Positions 44,466-55,390 are shown, counted from the stretch's first letter. The stretch is DNA of 64,000 bases from Heterobilharzia americana (GCA_944470555.2 OX104127.1:158199276-158263275); one strand, 5' to 3'. Notes: generated by a model not told the origin, from the sequence alone. Numbers and translations: made by a program.

Positions 44466-45185
44466 GCTCGAATCAGTTATGGTAACATTTAAACTTACAA
44501 AGTCACTCAGAGATAAAGTTTGTCACCTAGCTTAAGTATCCGATAGAATCAATTAGGCAAAATAATCTAATCTATCAAATTCCATGTAATGACTGCGAGG
44601 TCAATCACATCTGTCAAACTAGTCGTTTGGGGTCAGTTAGAATAGCGGAACATAGGAATTCAGTCAAATATAGAATGAGAGACATAGTTCAAAGCAGCCG
44701 ATCGGGGTCAGTTAGAATAGTGGAACAATGGAATTTAGCTCAGTATAGAATAACAGACGTAAATAAGATCAATAATCTGGGAAAATACTCGGCTATTGCA
44801 ATGGATGCATTAACACACAATCACACAATAGGGTGAGATACAACCACTGTACTTAAGTCCAATATAAGCAGGTGGAGAGAGAGAGAGAGAGATAGACAGA
44901 CAGACAGACATTGATTACTGAATCTTTGTTCATCGAATCAACAAACACCCAGCCTTCACATGTAATAGAAATGACGCAACACTCATCATGCATACCAGAG
45001 ATATGGGAAATTTTGCTCCCAATAAAATCAACTCATATGAGGTGACATAAACTATGAGAATCGTCTGTCGAAAGTGGAGTATGATTACATAGTGATATGA
45101 TTATGAGCAATAGAGAATTGATGCTCGAAACGTCATTTAGTTGATGATACTATATCACTCTGTGTGTGTTATCAATCAAATAAGC
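44466..45185 (+). mobile_element. Penelope-like P1, GIY-YIG region and 3' end
   Basis: Starts at the linker before the nuclease (ggtaacatttaaacttac), with the decayed NLIYQIPCN start at 44570-44590, an internal duplication of the RxSEHxNLAKYRM segment (44627-44770), MDALTHNHTIG, then the 3' region. The segment from about 44925 is nearly identical to 58970-59235. Confidence 0.75.
45089..45160 (+). ncRNA. Hammerhead-like fold at PLE P1 3' end
   Basis: Outer stem AGUGAUAU/AUAUCACU pairs perfectly; inner stem GAGC/GCUC; then GAAACGUC, a standard second box and cleavage site. The first box reads GUGAUAUGA rather than CUGANGA. Confidence 0.5.
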
Positions 45186-45554
45186 AAATCTAATATGGAA
45201 TGTACAATACTTATTATCCTATGTAATACTGGATGGTTGGAATCCCGTACCTTAGAAAATTACTCTTTAGGGTAAATGATTTTTTTCGTACTTCTGATTT
45301 ATTGTGATTATAGATTGAAAATGAGTTACCGTCAGTTTCAGAATGAAATTTTGCTAATAGCCATTAGTAGAAGCAGGGTATATATATAAACTGGTCACGG
45401 GAGTGCAACCAATTTTATGTTGTCTAATCCTGATTGCAGATCGAATCCTATCGATCATATTTGCAATGTGGCAACCAAGCTAGGAAGCTCAGCATCGTGA
45501 TCAATCAATACACTTAAGCCAGTCCTACAGGAGGTCGATCGTGGCCCGAATAGC

Positions 45555-45625
45555 TCAGTGGTGAAGTTGCTGACTACACCACTGGGTGACGTGGGTTTGA
45601 GTCTCAGGCGGGACATCGGTTCCGT
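45555..45625 (+). promoter_or_regulatory. tRNA-like Pol III promoter head of family C
   Basis: Box A tagctcagtgg and box B gggtttgagtctc at standard spacing. Confidence 0.55.
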
Positions 45626-45637
45626 CGAGGTTGCAGA

Positions 45638-45692
45638 TATGCCTTGTTGACGAGTGCGTTAAAGCACGAAATCTAGGTCGAGCAGGGCTTCC
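45638..45692 (+). ncRNA. Hammerhead-like ribozyme, family C
   Basis: UUGACGAG, stem II GUGC/GCAC, GAAA, stem III AUCUAGGU-like, GUC. The first core base is U instead of C. Stem I candidates GCCUUG and CAGGGC are complementary, although three extra bases follow GUC here. Confidence 0.6.
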
Positions 45693-45839
45693 TGTCGATT
45701 GCCTCCAACCAACTAACAGGGTATATATTTGTATGTGTGTGTATCTGTATGTGAGTACCGAATAGGTCAAAAAAGCGATCGTTCATTACAAACAATAAGT
45801 GAAGATGTACAAATGTGTTAGGATGAAAGTGAAGGAATT

Positions 45840-45841
<2 letters not shown>

Positions 45842-45904
<63 letters not shown>
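45842..45904. repeat. (TA)n microsatellite
   Basis: About 31 pure TA units, directly followed by a family B fragment. Confidence 0.95.
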
Positions 45905-45905
<1 letters not shown>

Positions 45906-46045
45906 CCTAGGAGGTCCCTGGTTCAACCTCCCGCGGGAAATTATGAGTGTACACTGCTGAGGCATCTCATACTAGAACGAAACAACTGTCCAGTTGCCTC
46001 CATGTTTTCGATGGTTCTCCAATTGATGCGTCATTCTAGGACAAT
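45905..46045 (+). mobile_element. Family B short element, 5'-truncated
   Basis: Begins at box B (ctggttcaacctc) right after the (TA)n tract; the ribozyme has CUGAGGCA ... GAAACAACUGUC, so the first box is damaged. Confidence 0.65.
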
Positions 46046-46854
46046 ATAACAAATTGAATAACCAGGAATGGGTTAAGGAATGTGTATGTATGAGGTGTTA
46101 GGAAGTTCACAAATCAAACAATTGAAGCTTAACGATGCTTTAGAATTTGCCAGTTACAAATTTGGTTAGCATAGTGATAACAGGTGCCCCTATTTCTATT
46201 GGACAATAAATTTAGGGCATTTAAACCGATATTTGGCATATTCAGTGTTCAGTGGTTTTCATTAGTATTTTTGCTTCATGGTTACGTTTTCAAACTAATT
46301 AGATCAATATAAAGGTTCTTCGCTACACTAAGAGAAGTTGCTAAGTATAAAATATTAAATTTTCGAAGCCTAGAAATAAATTTTCTTTGTTAAGAAGGGA
46401 AAACCGATTTTGATTTTCTTTTTTTTTGATTGGAAAGAAAATCAACAAAAATTTATTTTACCACTTTTCATTTTTCTTTTTCTATTGCTTAGAATAACTG
46501 TGAATGACAGATGTTGGCTTTTTTATGAATATCTAATGAACGATAAATTAATCTTTTATGTAAATATGCCATAAGCAGATTCGAAATAAAGTCGAGTCAT
46601 CTAGCATCTCAATTTAATATGAATACATCTATATTATATTCCAAAGAAATTCAAAAGGGTTATCTTCCTTCTAAAATGCACTTGCAAAGCTGTGAATAGA
46701 CACCAAAATTCGAAAAAACCAGTTATAGTAGTGTCTTAAAAAGCAGCGTATAAATTTTGTGAAACAAACTAAACTACTTATAAGTAGGTCAAGTGGCTAC
46801 CTGAAAATATTCTCATTAAAAGTTTCTGATTTGCTGTTTACATGTCAAAACCTC

Positions 46855-46856
<2 letters not shown>
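46046..46856. other. Unassigned AT-rich sequence
   Basis: Nothing recognised. Confidence 0.3.

Positions 46857-46858
<2 letters not shown>

Positions 46859-46925
<67 letters not shown>
46859..46925. repeat. (TA)n microsatellite
   Basis: About 33 pure TA units; open IYIY frames on both strands are spurious. Confidence 0.95.
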
Positions 46926-46928
<3 letters not shown>

Positions 46929-48754
46929 TGTAACAGGCTTGAAAATATTTTGACATTGAGTAAATTCTATGATACACTGAGTTGTTATGAGGAATTGATT
47001 TCTGGTTGAACAAATTTCACGTATCAATCTACTTTAGCATACATATTTATTGCTTTGTAGGTGTTTCATAGAAGTAAAACGTTGGATAGCGCTTATTTAC
47101 ATTGTCATGACAGTTGAAACGGAAGGAAATTATTGTTTTCAAAGTATTCTAACCGTTGGTAATCTTTTTCACTGGTTTCCATTTGTACTCTGGATACTTG
47201 GCTGAATAATCATCATTTATTAACCTGTTCATACTTTAGATGATAACCCTATCATAGGGTTATTTTAAAGCAAATTGCTGTAGATTGTCTTTTTGAGGTG
47301 GGAAAATGGTAAATCTATGCAAGTTGGTTTAATTTATCCACAGCATAGAGAGAAATACTATTTTTAAGTAGATACAAATTCACTAAGATGTCTATCCTGT
47401 TTAGGCCAGCCGCATCTGACATCCATCACCCGACTAACACAAACTTCACTCTCACTTCGATTAGTCAGGTGGTACCCAGACATTTCAGTCTTTGCTGCCT
47501 GTGTAATGTTTAGAGACAATTGACCAAGCTCTAGAGTTCATCGGGGACTGCTTCTGAAGACCCATTTCCTATCTTGGAAGGGAGATAAAAGCTTCATCAT
47601 TTTGAGCGTTTCATAACGATAACTGGTGCAGTTACCAAGGTGGACCTCATCATTGACCTGTAACCCATACCAGAGATAAAGTAAGAATCCTAGTCAACTC
47701 AGGGAGGTCACAGAACGTCTTCACTCCTTGTATGGATTTGCGCAATCTTTCATCCCCCAGCGAAGCACGTTACACATCCAATCAAGCAAGAAGCTTAGGT
47801 ATCCAAAAGTATTTATAAAAATCTGAGTAGCTCAACCATTACTGATGCTAAGTGGACTTCTTCACTTCAAAGCCTTAGCGCTGAACTGAATTATAGTGAG
47901 ATATTTGGTTACTCACTCTCTTGTTCTCCGTTATCATCACTATCAACTACTTTGACCTGTACACTTGATATATGATAGACTAGGTTACTTTGATTAAATA
48001 AACTTGCTAGATATATTAATCAATGAAGTATGTTTCTGTTTCTCATTGTCTCAGGAGTCCCTATAAATGTTTTTTTATTAACATCTCTTAACTATATTTA
48101 AGTTTCGTATATAGATTTTATGATTTACCAGTCAAATTCAAGTATTTTACTAACCTTTAGTCGATAGGTATACAATGAGATGATATGAAATGGAAGTATA
48201 CATTTCGATGTAATGATTTTGTATGAATACTAGTGTCTAAACAGTCATATTCTCTCATCATTTAATTTTACAGTCCAATATCAATGAATCTTCTTTCTGA
48301 CTTTATAATTCATAAGTGGATTATATAGCACCTCTTATAAAGTTTTCCTATATGAGAAATCTTTGGTTATCTTGTGATTTCAACACAAGAAATTTATGAT
48401 CTACATTTCGGTAGAATATATTTGCAGCTCAGTTGAGATGTTCTTCATGAATTTTATATTTCGCTCTCCATTAATCAATCTCTTATAATTGAAGTTGTAA
48501 AACATGCCATAGATACTCAAAGTATGTTTTGTAATTTGAAGATTATAGAGGTTAGACAATAACAATCTATATAGCATACATTCTTTAATATAAACTCTGA
48601 TCAGTGATGAGTCTATTTCTGACTGTCTCAAGTGACATATTTATTGGTATACTTGTATCAAGGATCATAGCTACAAAACCTACAACTTTTTTCCGCGTCT
48701 TTGTTGAGTAAATAACGGTAATGGTAATGGTAAATTACGAATTGAAGTAACCAA
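46926..48754. other. Long stretch without recognised genes or repeats
   Basis: Mostly AT-rich. The part 47390-47900 is more GC-balanced and reads, with stops, as a vaguely protein-like frame (MSILFRPAASDIHHPT...), which could be an ancient transposon or pseudogene; I cannot assign it. Confidence 0.35.
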
Positions 48755-49205
48755 CGCTTCAATAGCCAAGGCGTTATCCCATTATGCTACAGAGGAACGG
48801 TAGCCACTCCTTGTGCAACTACTGGTAGTTATTACTATTTATTCATATATATATATATATAAATTCTCCATTATTTTATTCGATCGAATTGTTTGACTTC
48901 TATCGTCCCTTCATGGGATAGTGGGTAACGCCTTGGCATTTGTAGCGATGGGTACGAGGTTCGGGTCTCAATGGGAACAACACCACTCACTAGGGTACAA
49001 GTACATCCAACTGAAGAGTCCCAAATAGGATAAAACGCGTTTCCTTGACTCTTCTACTAGCCACAACCAACCAATCAAGTTATCATAATTAACATTCAGG
49101 CATACGCAAAGAAGCCCACATGCCAATAGAGGTCGAACAACTCGATCCAGCACAACAAACAACGGAGAATAACAAGTATATCGATAAATAGTAATAACTA
49201 CTACC
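48755..49205. mobile_element. SM-alpha-like head-to-head pair
   Basis: A minus head and spacer piece (48755-48905) and a full plus copy (48906-49205). The plus copy has box A-like tgggatagtgg, box B gttcgggtctc and a ribozyme with CUGAAGAG, stem II and AAAAC (second box damaged). Confidence 0.75.
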
Positions 49206-49744
49206 CGTTATCAATTCAGGAACAACAGGAATAGTCTTTTATGCATATTGAGTAAGAGAATCTCATGAAGTTGTTATCAATAGAGAATGTATTTCATACT
49301 GTGAAACATAAGAAAGCTTTAAAAGTTTGAATCATCTATAGTCTTTACTGAGGTAAGCAGAATGTTTGAATAAAGCAAGAATTTATAGAGTAAAATGAGC
49401 GCATTTATTCCATCGCATTTCATCAGCTGCAAAATAGCCTATAATTAAAAGTGGAATATTAGTAGTAATAATGACATGACATACTTTAAATATGTAGAAG
49501 TAAATGGAGATTTAAAATCTAGAAATAGACAAGGAAACACAAATCTTAGTCAAATCATCTAATGAGATAGAAAATTCTGAAGTTATAGATAAAGGGACAA
49601 AACAAATAGACAAGAGGCCATTAGGTTATGTAAGTGCATGAAAAACTAGACACACTTTAGGCTAAGATTGATTGCTAGTCAATAATTCATAAAACAAAAG
49701 GAGTAAAGCTGAGAGCCAGGCTTTTCAGTAATATCATTCATGAG
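49206..49744. other. Unassigned AT-rich sequence
   Basis: Nothing recognised. Confidence 0.3.
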
Positions 49745-51450
49745 AGCTGTTTAGAAATACACCTACATGCTTTAACTTGAATCACAGAAGATTACCTGAA
49801 AGGGAAACAAGCCAGATTTCTTTGGGGATAACTTACAGATTCACACTGATTGGTTACATAATATTCATGTTCCTAATTCCAGTACCATTAACCTAATTGA
49901 ATCTCTTGATTTAAATCTCTTGTCTAGACTTGAAAATATAGAGGCTTTATAGTAGGATAACAAAATAAGTAAACAATTACATAGATACATTATGCTAAAC
50001 TTTTCTATAACCTGGAAGCATTGAACAGCCAGCTGTCTCGTCCTAGCATGCAACTCCTCAGCAGTGTGCATCCATGACTCCGCCCCATCAGTGATCGAAC
50101 ATAACCAGATTCTACAGCCAGCATGTTACCATTGAGCTACTGGGTCGGAATACAATGATCCCAGCTTAGGAACTTCTGTCAGTCCATCTAATCTGGTTGT
50201 TAGGTAACTGGCCTATTCACGAATTCTCATTGGAACTTCGTAAATCACCTCTCGAAACTAGTCACCAATAAGCACTAAGCTAATTCTATCTGGACCATTG
50301 AATTCTCACCCAGTGAGTCAATGTTAACGAACTGGCTGCAGAACCTGAATTCCTGGTCTGGTGCCTGGAGGGATCATGCGTGTGCACTGTTGAGGAGTCC
50401 CAGACTAGAACGAAACAGCTGGTTGTCCAGTACTCCCAGCTTCCCAATGTTCCTCCAACTCATGTCAATCCATGATGAATTCCAACCTAACATCAATTGA
50501 AAAATCTCCAAAAATCTCCAGATAGAATCATCAATTTCGTCATTTATTGAATGTTTCAAAGAGTTTCCAGTAATTAAATATTAGACGGATATTTCAGATA
50601 TTTAAGACAGATCTATGGAATATTTGAGACTGTTGAAATCTGTACAGAATACGTTGAATGAAAGTATCAACTGTGGATAGAAAGAAACAATTAAATTTTG
50701 CCAAGTACATCGGACTGATTTAAATACTAGGCGACTAGTTTGATTGTTTTTCCCCGAAGCTAGTTCATCACTGGGATAAACTCAATCCACACAACCTAAT
50801 TGTTCAGATCACTTGAATTTAGCTAACTGAACTGAATGGAAGGGTTATATCTTAATTAGGATTGTTAGTTGAAAAATGATTTACAAATTGCATGATCCAC
50901 ATTGAGAAGTAATTTGGCGACTGCTTCAACACTACGGTTTTAGTGCCAAATACCTTGTTCAACCCTATTCAACAGAAGCTATATGCTATGTGATGCTGCA
51001 TTCTACATGCCATGTGATTCACAATGGAAAGCTCAGTGGTACCTTTCAAGTGAAGACAGGTTGACAGGTAAGATAAGGTTGCCACCTGATTATCACCCAT
51101 GATATTCCTGATTGTGATCGACTTGACTCGAATGGACTGGATCATGCATGAGAAGTGTGAGGAGCTGTGACAGGATGGGCATACACTATTTGACCAATGA
51201 GAAGACCGTAGAAGAAGAGTTGAATTTCGCCGATGATGATTTGTGTCTTATGTCTTGTTGCGTAAGCTCGAAGATCCACAGGCGACAACTAACAAGTTGG
51301 CTGAACAGGCGGGGTGGGGCAGCGAAGACGGCACTTAGTTCAGGCGAAGGTTGAGAAGACAGGTGATGAAGATACTTAGCCACCACCAACAAAAACAACA
51401 AGCAGCAGTCACCAATCAGTGGGAGAAACCTAAACGAAGTTGTCTCTTCC
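49745..51450. repeat. Right arm of the large inverted duplication
   Basis: Inverse partner of 33900-35592, holding the same family B pair (49990-50495) and the same RTE portion (from 50900). Most differences are single bases; frames of 61 and 68 residues in the arms differ by three and one residues. Confidence 0.9.
49990..50495. mobile_element. Family B inverted pair inside right arm
   Basis: Mirror of 34840-35345. The ribozymes carry the same lesions (GAGA in one, UUGAGGAG in the other), so the damage predates the duplication. Confidence 0.7.
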
Positions 51451-52007
51451 ACCTACCTACCTACCTACCTACCTACCTACCTACCTACCTACCTACCTAC
51501 CTACCTACCTACCTACCTACCTACCTACCTACCTACCTACCTACCTACCTACCTACCTACCTACCTACCTACCTACCTACCTACCTACCTACCTACCTAC
51601 CTACCTACCTACCTACCTACCTACCTACCTACCTACCTACCTACCTACCTACCTACCTACCTACCTACCTACCTACCTACCTACCTACCTACCTACCTAC
51701 CTACCTACCTACCTACCTACCTACCTACCTACCTACCTACCTACCTACCTACCTACCTACCTACCTACCTACCTACCTACCTACCTACCTACCTACCTAC
51801 CTACCTACCTACCTACCTACCTACCTACCTACCTACCTACCTACCTACCTACCTACCTACCTACCTACCTACCTACCTACCTACCTACCTACCTACCTAC
51901 CTACCTACCTACCTACCTACCTACCTACCTACCTACCTACACACCTACCTACCTACCTACCTACCTACCTATCTACCTATCTACCTACCTACCTACCTAC
52001 CTACCTA
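50900..52007 (+). mobile_element. RTE-clade retrotransposon in right arm
   Basis: Plus copy from just after motif A through motif B, a LTNEKTVEEELNFADDDLCLMS box (motif C, FADD) to the SFTYLGS position, where it becomes a 556-bp (CCTA)n tract. The element stops inside that tract and an SM-alpha fragment begins. Confidence 0.85.
51452..52007 (+). repeat. Very long (CCTA)n microsatellite
   Basis: About 139 units with a single CACA variant near 51939 and a few TATC variants at the right end; otherwise pure. The complementary TAGG strand is G-rich. Frames of 199-224 residues over it (LPTY repeats) are not genes. Confidence 0.97.
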
Positions 52008-52460
52008 TCAGGTACATCCGGCTAACTTGTCCTAAATAGGACGACACGTGCGTCCTTGATTCTTCTACTAGCCACAACCAAATAAGTTATCATAATTAAC
52101 ATTCAGGCAATATCGAGGCATCCGCTTAGGAGCCTATATGCCAACAGAGGTAGAACGATTCAATCGAACAAGACAGCGGATAATACAATTTTGTCAATAG
52201 ATAGTAATATAAGTTCACATTCGATTATAAATCAGAGGGTCGGAGAGAAAACAAATTACGCAATTAAATACAGTGTTGATGGATAGTGGCTATCAGCGGA
52301 ATACAGGATGCAGGTTTCGTCCAGTTTGGGACTCGTCAGCCGTATGTAGTACTACTATTGCTACATATAATTAAAACAGGCAATATCGAGGTATCCACAC
52401 AGGAGCTCATATGCCAATAGAGATCGATCAATTCGGTCTGATCAACGACGGTATGATACA
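52008..52460. mobile_element. SM-alpha cluster: plus, minus and plus fragments
   Basis: Plus fragment (52008-52210; ribozyme CUAACUUG, dead, then spacer), minus ribozyme (52270-52355), then a plus spacer piece (52360-52455) ending gatcaacgacggtatgata. Confidence 0.75.
52297..52350 (-). ncRNA. Hammerhead ribozyme, family A
   Basis: Minus strand: CUGACGAG, stem II GUCC/GGAC, GAAA, AUC, CUGUAU. Stem I AUACGG/CUGUAU pairs fully (one G-U). Stem III (ACCUGCAU) is poorly paired, unlike other family A copies. Confidence 0.7.
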
Positions 52461-53180
52461 AACAATTATTTTTTAAATTACTTCATGTTTGAAATAGTAA
52501 TCAAATGAAGACTTATCAAGACGGAGCTAATATTTGCTTACTAAGTTGAAGTATGTAACATGATGAGCGTAAAGAGAAGTTGACAAATGTAATGTGTGAG
52601 AAGATCTGAATTGAAAGATTTTTGAAGGCAAAAATATTCTTCTTGGTTATGTTCATTGCAAGTCAAGTGAATGGACAAATTTCTTTTGAATGTAAAGTTC
52701 AGGCTTCAAAATATTGATCGCCATGGCTTCCGGAGTTTGAAGGAGTTTCAAGCATACATCTTTCACAAGATTTATAACGAACTATATAGATAACACTAAA
52801 GTTGTTTTCTACATTTACCCCAGGTGATCATAATAGATCGAATATTCTAAAATAGAGCTGTGAAATATCCTCCTTTTTCCTTTGTGGAATCACAGGCTGA
52901 TATATGTTTAGAAAGTAAATGCTGAGTACGGTCAATATACTTTACTCCACAAGAGTAGGTGAAGTGGTAAACACAATATAAAGGTGGTCAGGGGAGTTAC
53001 ATATAATTGAAGCATTGCCTAAGTGGACAAGGTTAACCTGAGTTTTACGGTATAGAAGGCTTTTTCAAAATTAGTATACCAAACAGTTTCTCAATATTTA
53101 CTGTTACACAGTTGATTGATCAGACTATGCCTAACAAGATTTTCTTCACACAATCCACAGGCTAAATAAGGTGGTATAGT
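52461..53180. other. Unassigned sequence
   Basis: Nothing recognised. Confidence 0.3.
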
Positions 53181-53185
53181 TGAAT

Positions 53186-55390
53186 TTTTATATGTGGTTG
53201 TGCGTGCATAGACTTAAATATATTTGCTTGTCTTCCTTAGACAACAGACATGGAGAGAGGTACGGATGCAGAGGATGCTTGTCATCAGATAATATACTTT
53301 TAGCCAGTAGTCTACAAGAGTTCAGATGCCTATCCACAACTACATTTGTGAGCTTGGTTAGGAGTGTGCTTCTTTCTCTGCTAACAGCCTTCAAAATCCT
53401 AAGCAATACAACATAAGAGTCCAGGGAAGAATGATGGAGAACAATACGTAAGTATCGATAAAACACAGGAATTAATGAAATACAAGAGTAGAGGCTGAGT
53501 TATATCAGACAGTCTGAGTTTCCTAATATCAAAGCTCAAGCGGAGGATTTTCCCGGAAATCAGTAGTATACGAGGGGACCAAGAAAGATCAGAAGAAAAG
53601 CAAAACCAAGATGGACCAAGCTTGCTACATTCACTACAAGAGATCCATCTGTAAGACAACAGTCATGCGACTGAAACAATAAGCAAAGATCTTTTTCATG
53701 TCTTAAGCTAAAATTATCCATCTGACATTTGGATGGATTGATTGTGAGACCATTTAGAGAAGACCTGTAACCAATTTTGGTTAAGAAGTTGTTAAAACTG
53801 AGAACAGTCATAAGGGGAGACGATCTGTATGGATGCTATCAGGTCATGAGCATACTTGACAAAGTTAGCTTTAGTTGACCTTGGTAAGTCATGCAAAAAG
53901 AAAGAGAAAAGGAAAGGAGAAAGAACAGCAACATGAGGTACACCAGTTTCATTAAGCAGCTAAGTAGAGCGTTTCCTTCTATTTAGATCGTAGTGTTTTC
54001 TCTCAGAAAAAAATGAATCAAGTCAGTTGAAAATCCACGACTCAGTCAGAGTTCTGGTAAGCTCAATCAATAAGAGGTGTCCTGGGATACAGTCAAAGGT
54101 ACAATTATAATCCAAGAAGGTAGATCTAATATACTTAACACCTTTGTATTAACTACCAATGATATTATGATGTCAAACAACTGCAGTATCCAAAGTACTC
54201 CTTCTGGATTTGTAGACGAAGTGATTTAGATCGCTGACAACCTGCAAAGGAGCTTCAGGCATATGAAGGCAGGTTGAACTTCCACTTTCTTTTGCTCCAG
54301 AAGATATGGACTAAACTACTGGAACTATTTTCAATTACCTTCCAGGCAGTTGATACCTCATTTCTGGTAAAAGACTCATTCAAAGGGTTTTTCTTAGTGG
54401 ATGACATAGAATATTAGCGTAGAATGTTAGCATGTCATCTGGTCTGAGGCATTGAAAAGGTTTTAATGATTTCAGGTATTTGAACACTAGTGTTCCATTG
54501 AATTTAGGAGAATTCCACTCTGTTATTCGTGAACAATTAGAGAAGATAACATTCGTAGATTTATGTATGAATGACTCGTCGAAAGTACACACGTTGTCAC
54601 AGGTTTCATTTCTGAGTTTTCTGTTGTCAGTGAGATCATTAAAACATGCTCCATATACTAGAAGAGTTTGTACATGACATAGTCTTCTGATTATACATTA
54701 AGTTTAGGTGGTGTATTTAAGGTTTAATGAGGCAGTTAAGTTATTTAACATGAGTGTTATGCTCCGATTAGTACAGTTATTCTTTTTCTCATCTCAGTCT
54801 TTTTAATTGTGAAGATGAAAGTGTATTAAACCTTAGAGAAATTATTTGAGCTTGGTAGGAAATATCAGAGGGGAATTGGAGATAGGATGTGACAGTATCG
54901 ATTGTATCATCTAGAGGATCATTTTTAAATATTTCCTAATCTGTGTTGTGTAACATACATGTGAGTTGAGGTATATTGTCATGTGTAAAACTGCTGTGTG
55001 TATAGTCTTCTTAGATTGGTATACAAAAGTATTCTTCTGAAGTCTATCATATATTTTTAGCCGGACATGTTTCTGATCTGAGCTCAGCATGCTTCTGAAT
55101 TTCATAAATTTTGGATCCATTCACGAAGATCAATTCTAATGTGGGGTTAAAATGAGTTGGTAAATTGACTAGGTTACTATGACCAAGAGAATACAGGAAG
55201 CCGTAATCATAAGAGTTAAAATCTCCGCAGACAATAGACAATGAACCAGATATTATCGGTGCAGCATATCCCGTGAATTTTGCTAGAAAATTTGGATAAT
55301 TCAGAATAGCTGTAACTGGGAGTGACATAAACATTTGTGATATAAATGAATTCATATTTATCTTGGTGTTTCGGACGGCATTCAACAGTC
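53186..55390 (-). pseudogene. CR1-like non-LTR retrotransposon, degenerate EN-RT
   Basis: On the minus strand, from its 5' side: an APE-type endonuclease C-terminal part (55047-55385: SIVCGDFNSYDYGFLYSLGH, with the GDFN motif), a linker (54380-54592: VFKYLKSLKPFQCLRPDDML), motif A in decayed form (FLDYNCTFDCIPGHLLLIEL, about 54070-54130), motif C reading KYAHDLIASIQ near 53860 (His for the first Asp of YADD), then the thumb/C-terminal part at 53399-53660 (LSWSPRILLISGKILRLSF) and the final region at 53188-53466. Stops and frameshifts occur throughout. The endonuclease N-terminal half is not visible. Confidence 0.75.

Larger units (their letters stand above)
45385..45725 (+). mobile_element. 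Family C ribozyme short element, full length
   Basis: About 340 bp: a 5' body (ggtcacgggagtgcaacca, tgttgtctaatcctgat), a good tRNA-like head with box A tagctcagtgg and box B gggtttgagtc, then a hammerhead core and the end caaccaactaac. It differs in sequence throughout from families A and B. The peptide frames over it are spurious. Confidence 0.7.

Noticed and set aside
51452..52007. Interstitial telomere
   Set aside because: The unit is TAGG, not TTAGGG, and the tract grows from the FTYLGS codons of RTE.
51351..52039. Frames of 199-224 residues of pure LPTY repeats
   Set aside because: Same cause: every frame of CCTA repeats lacks stops. No start context or non-repeat domain.
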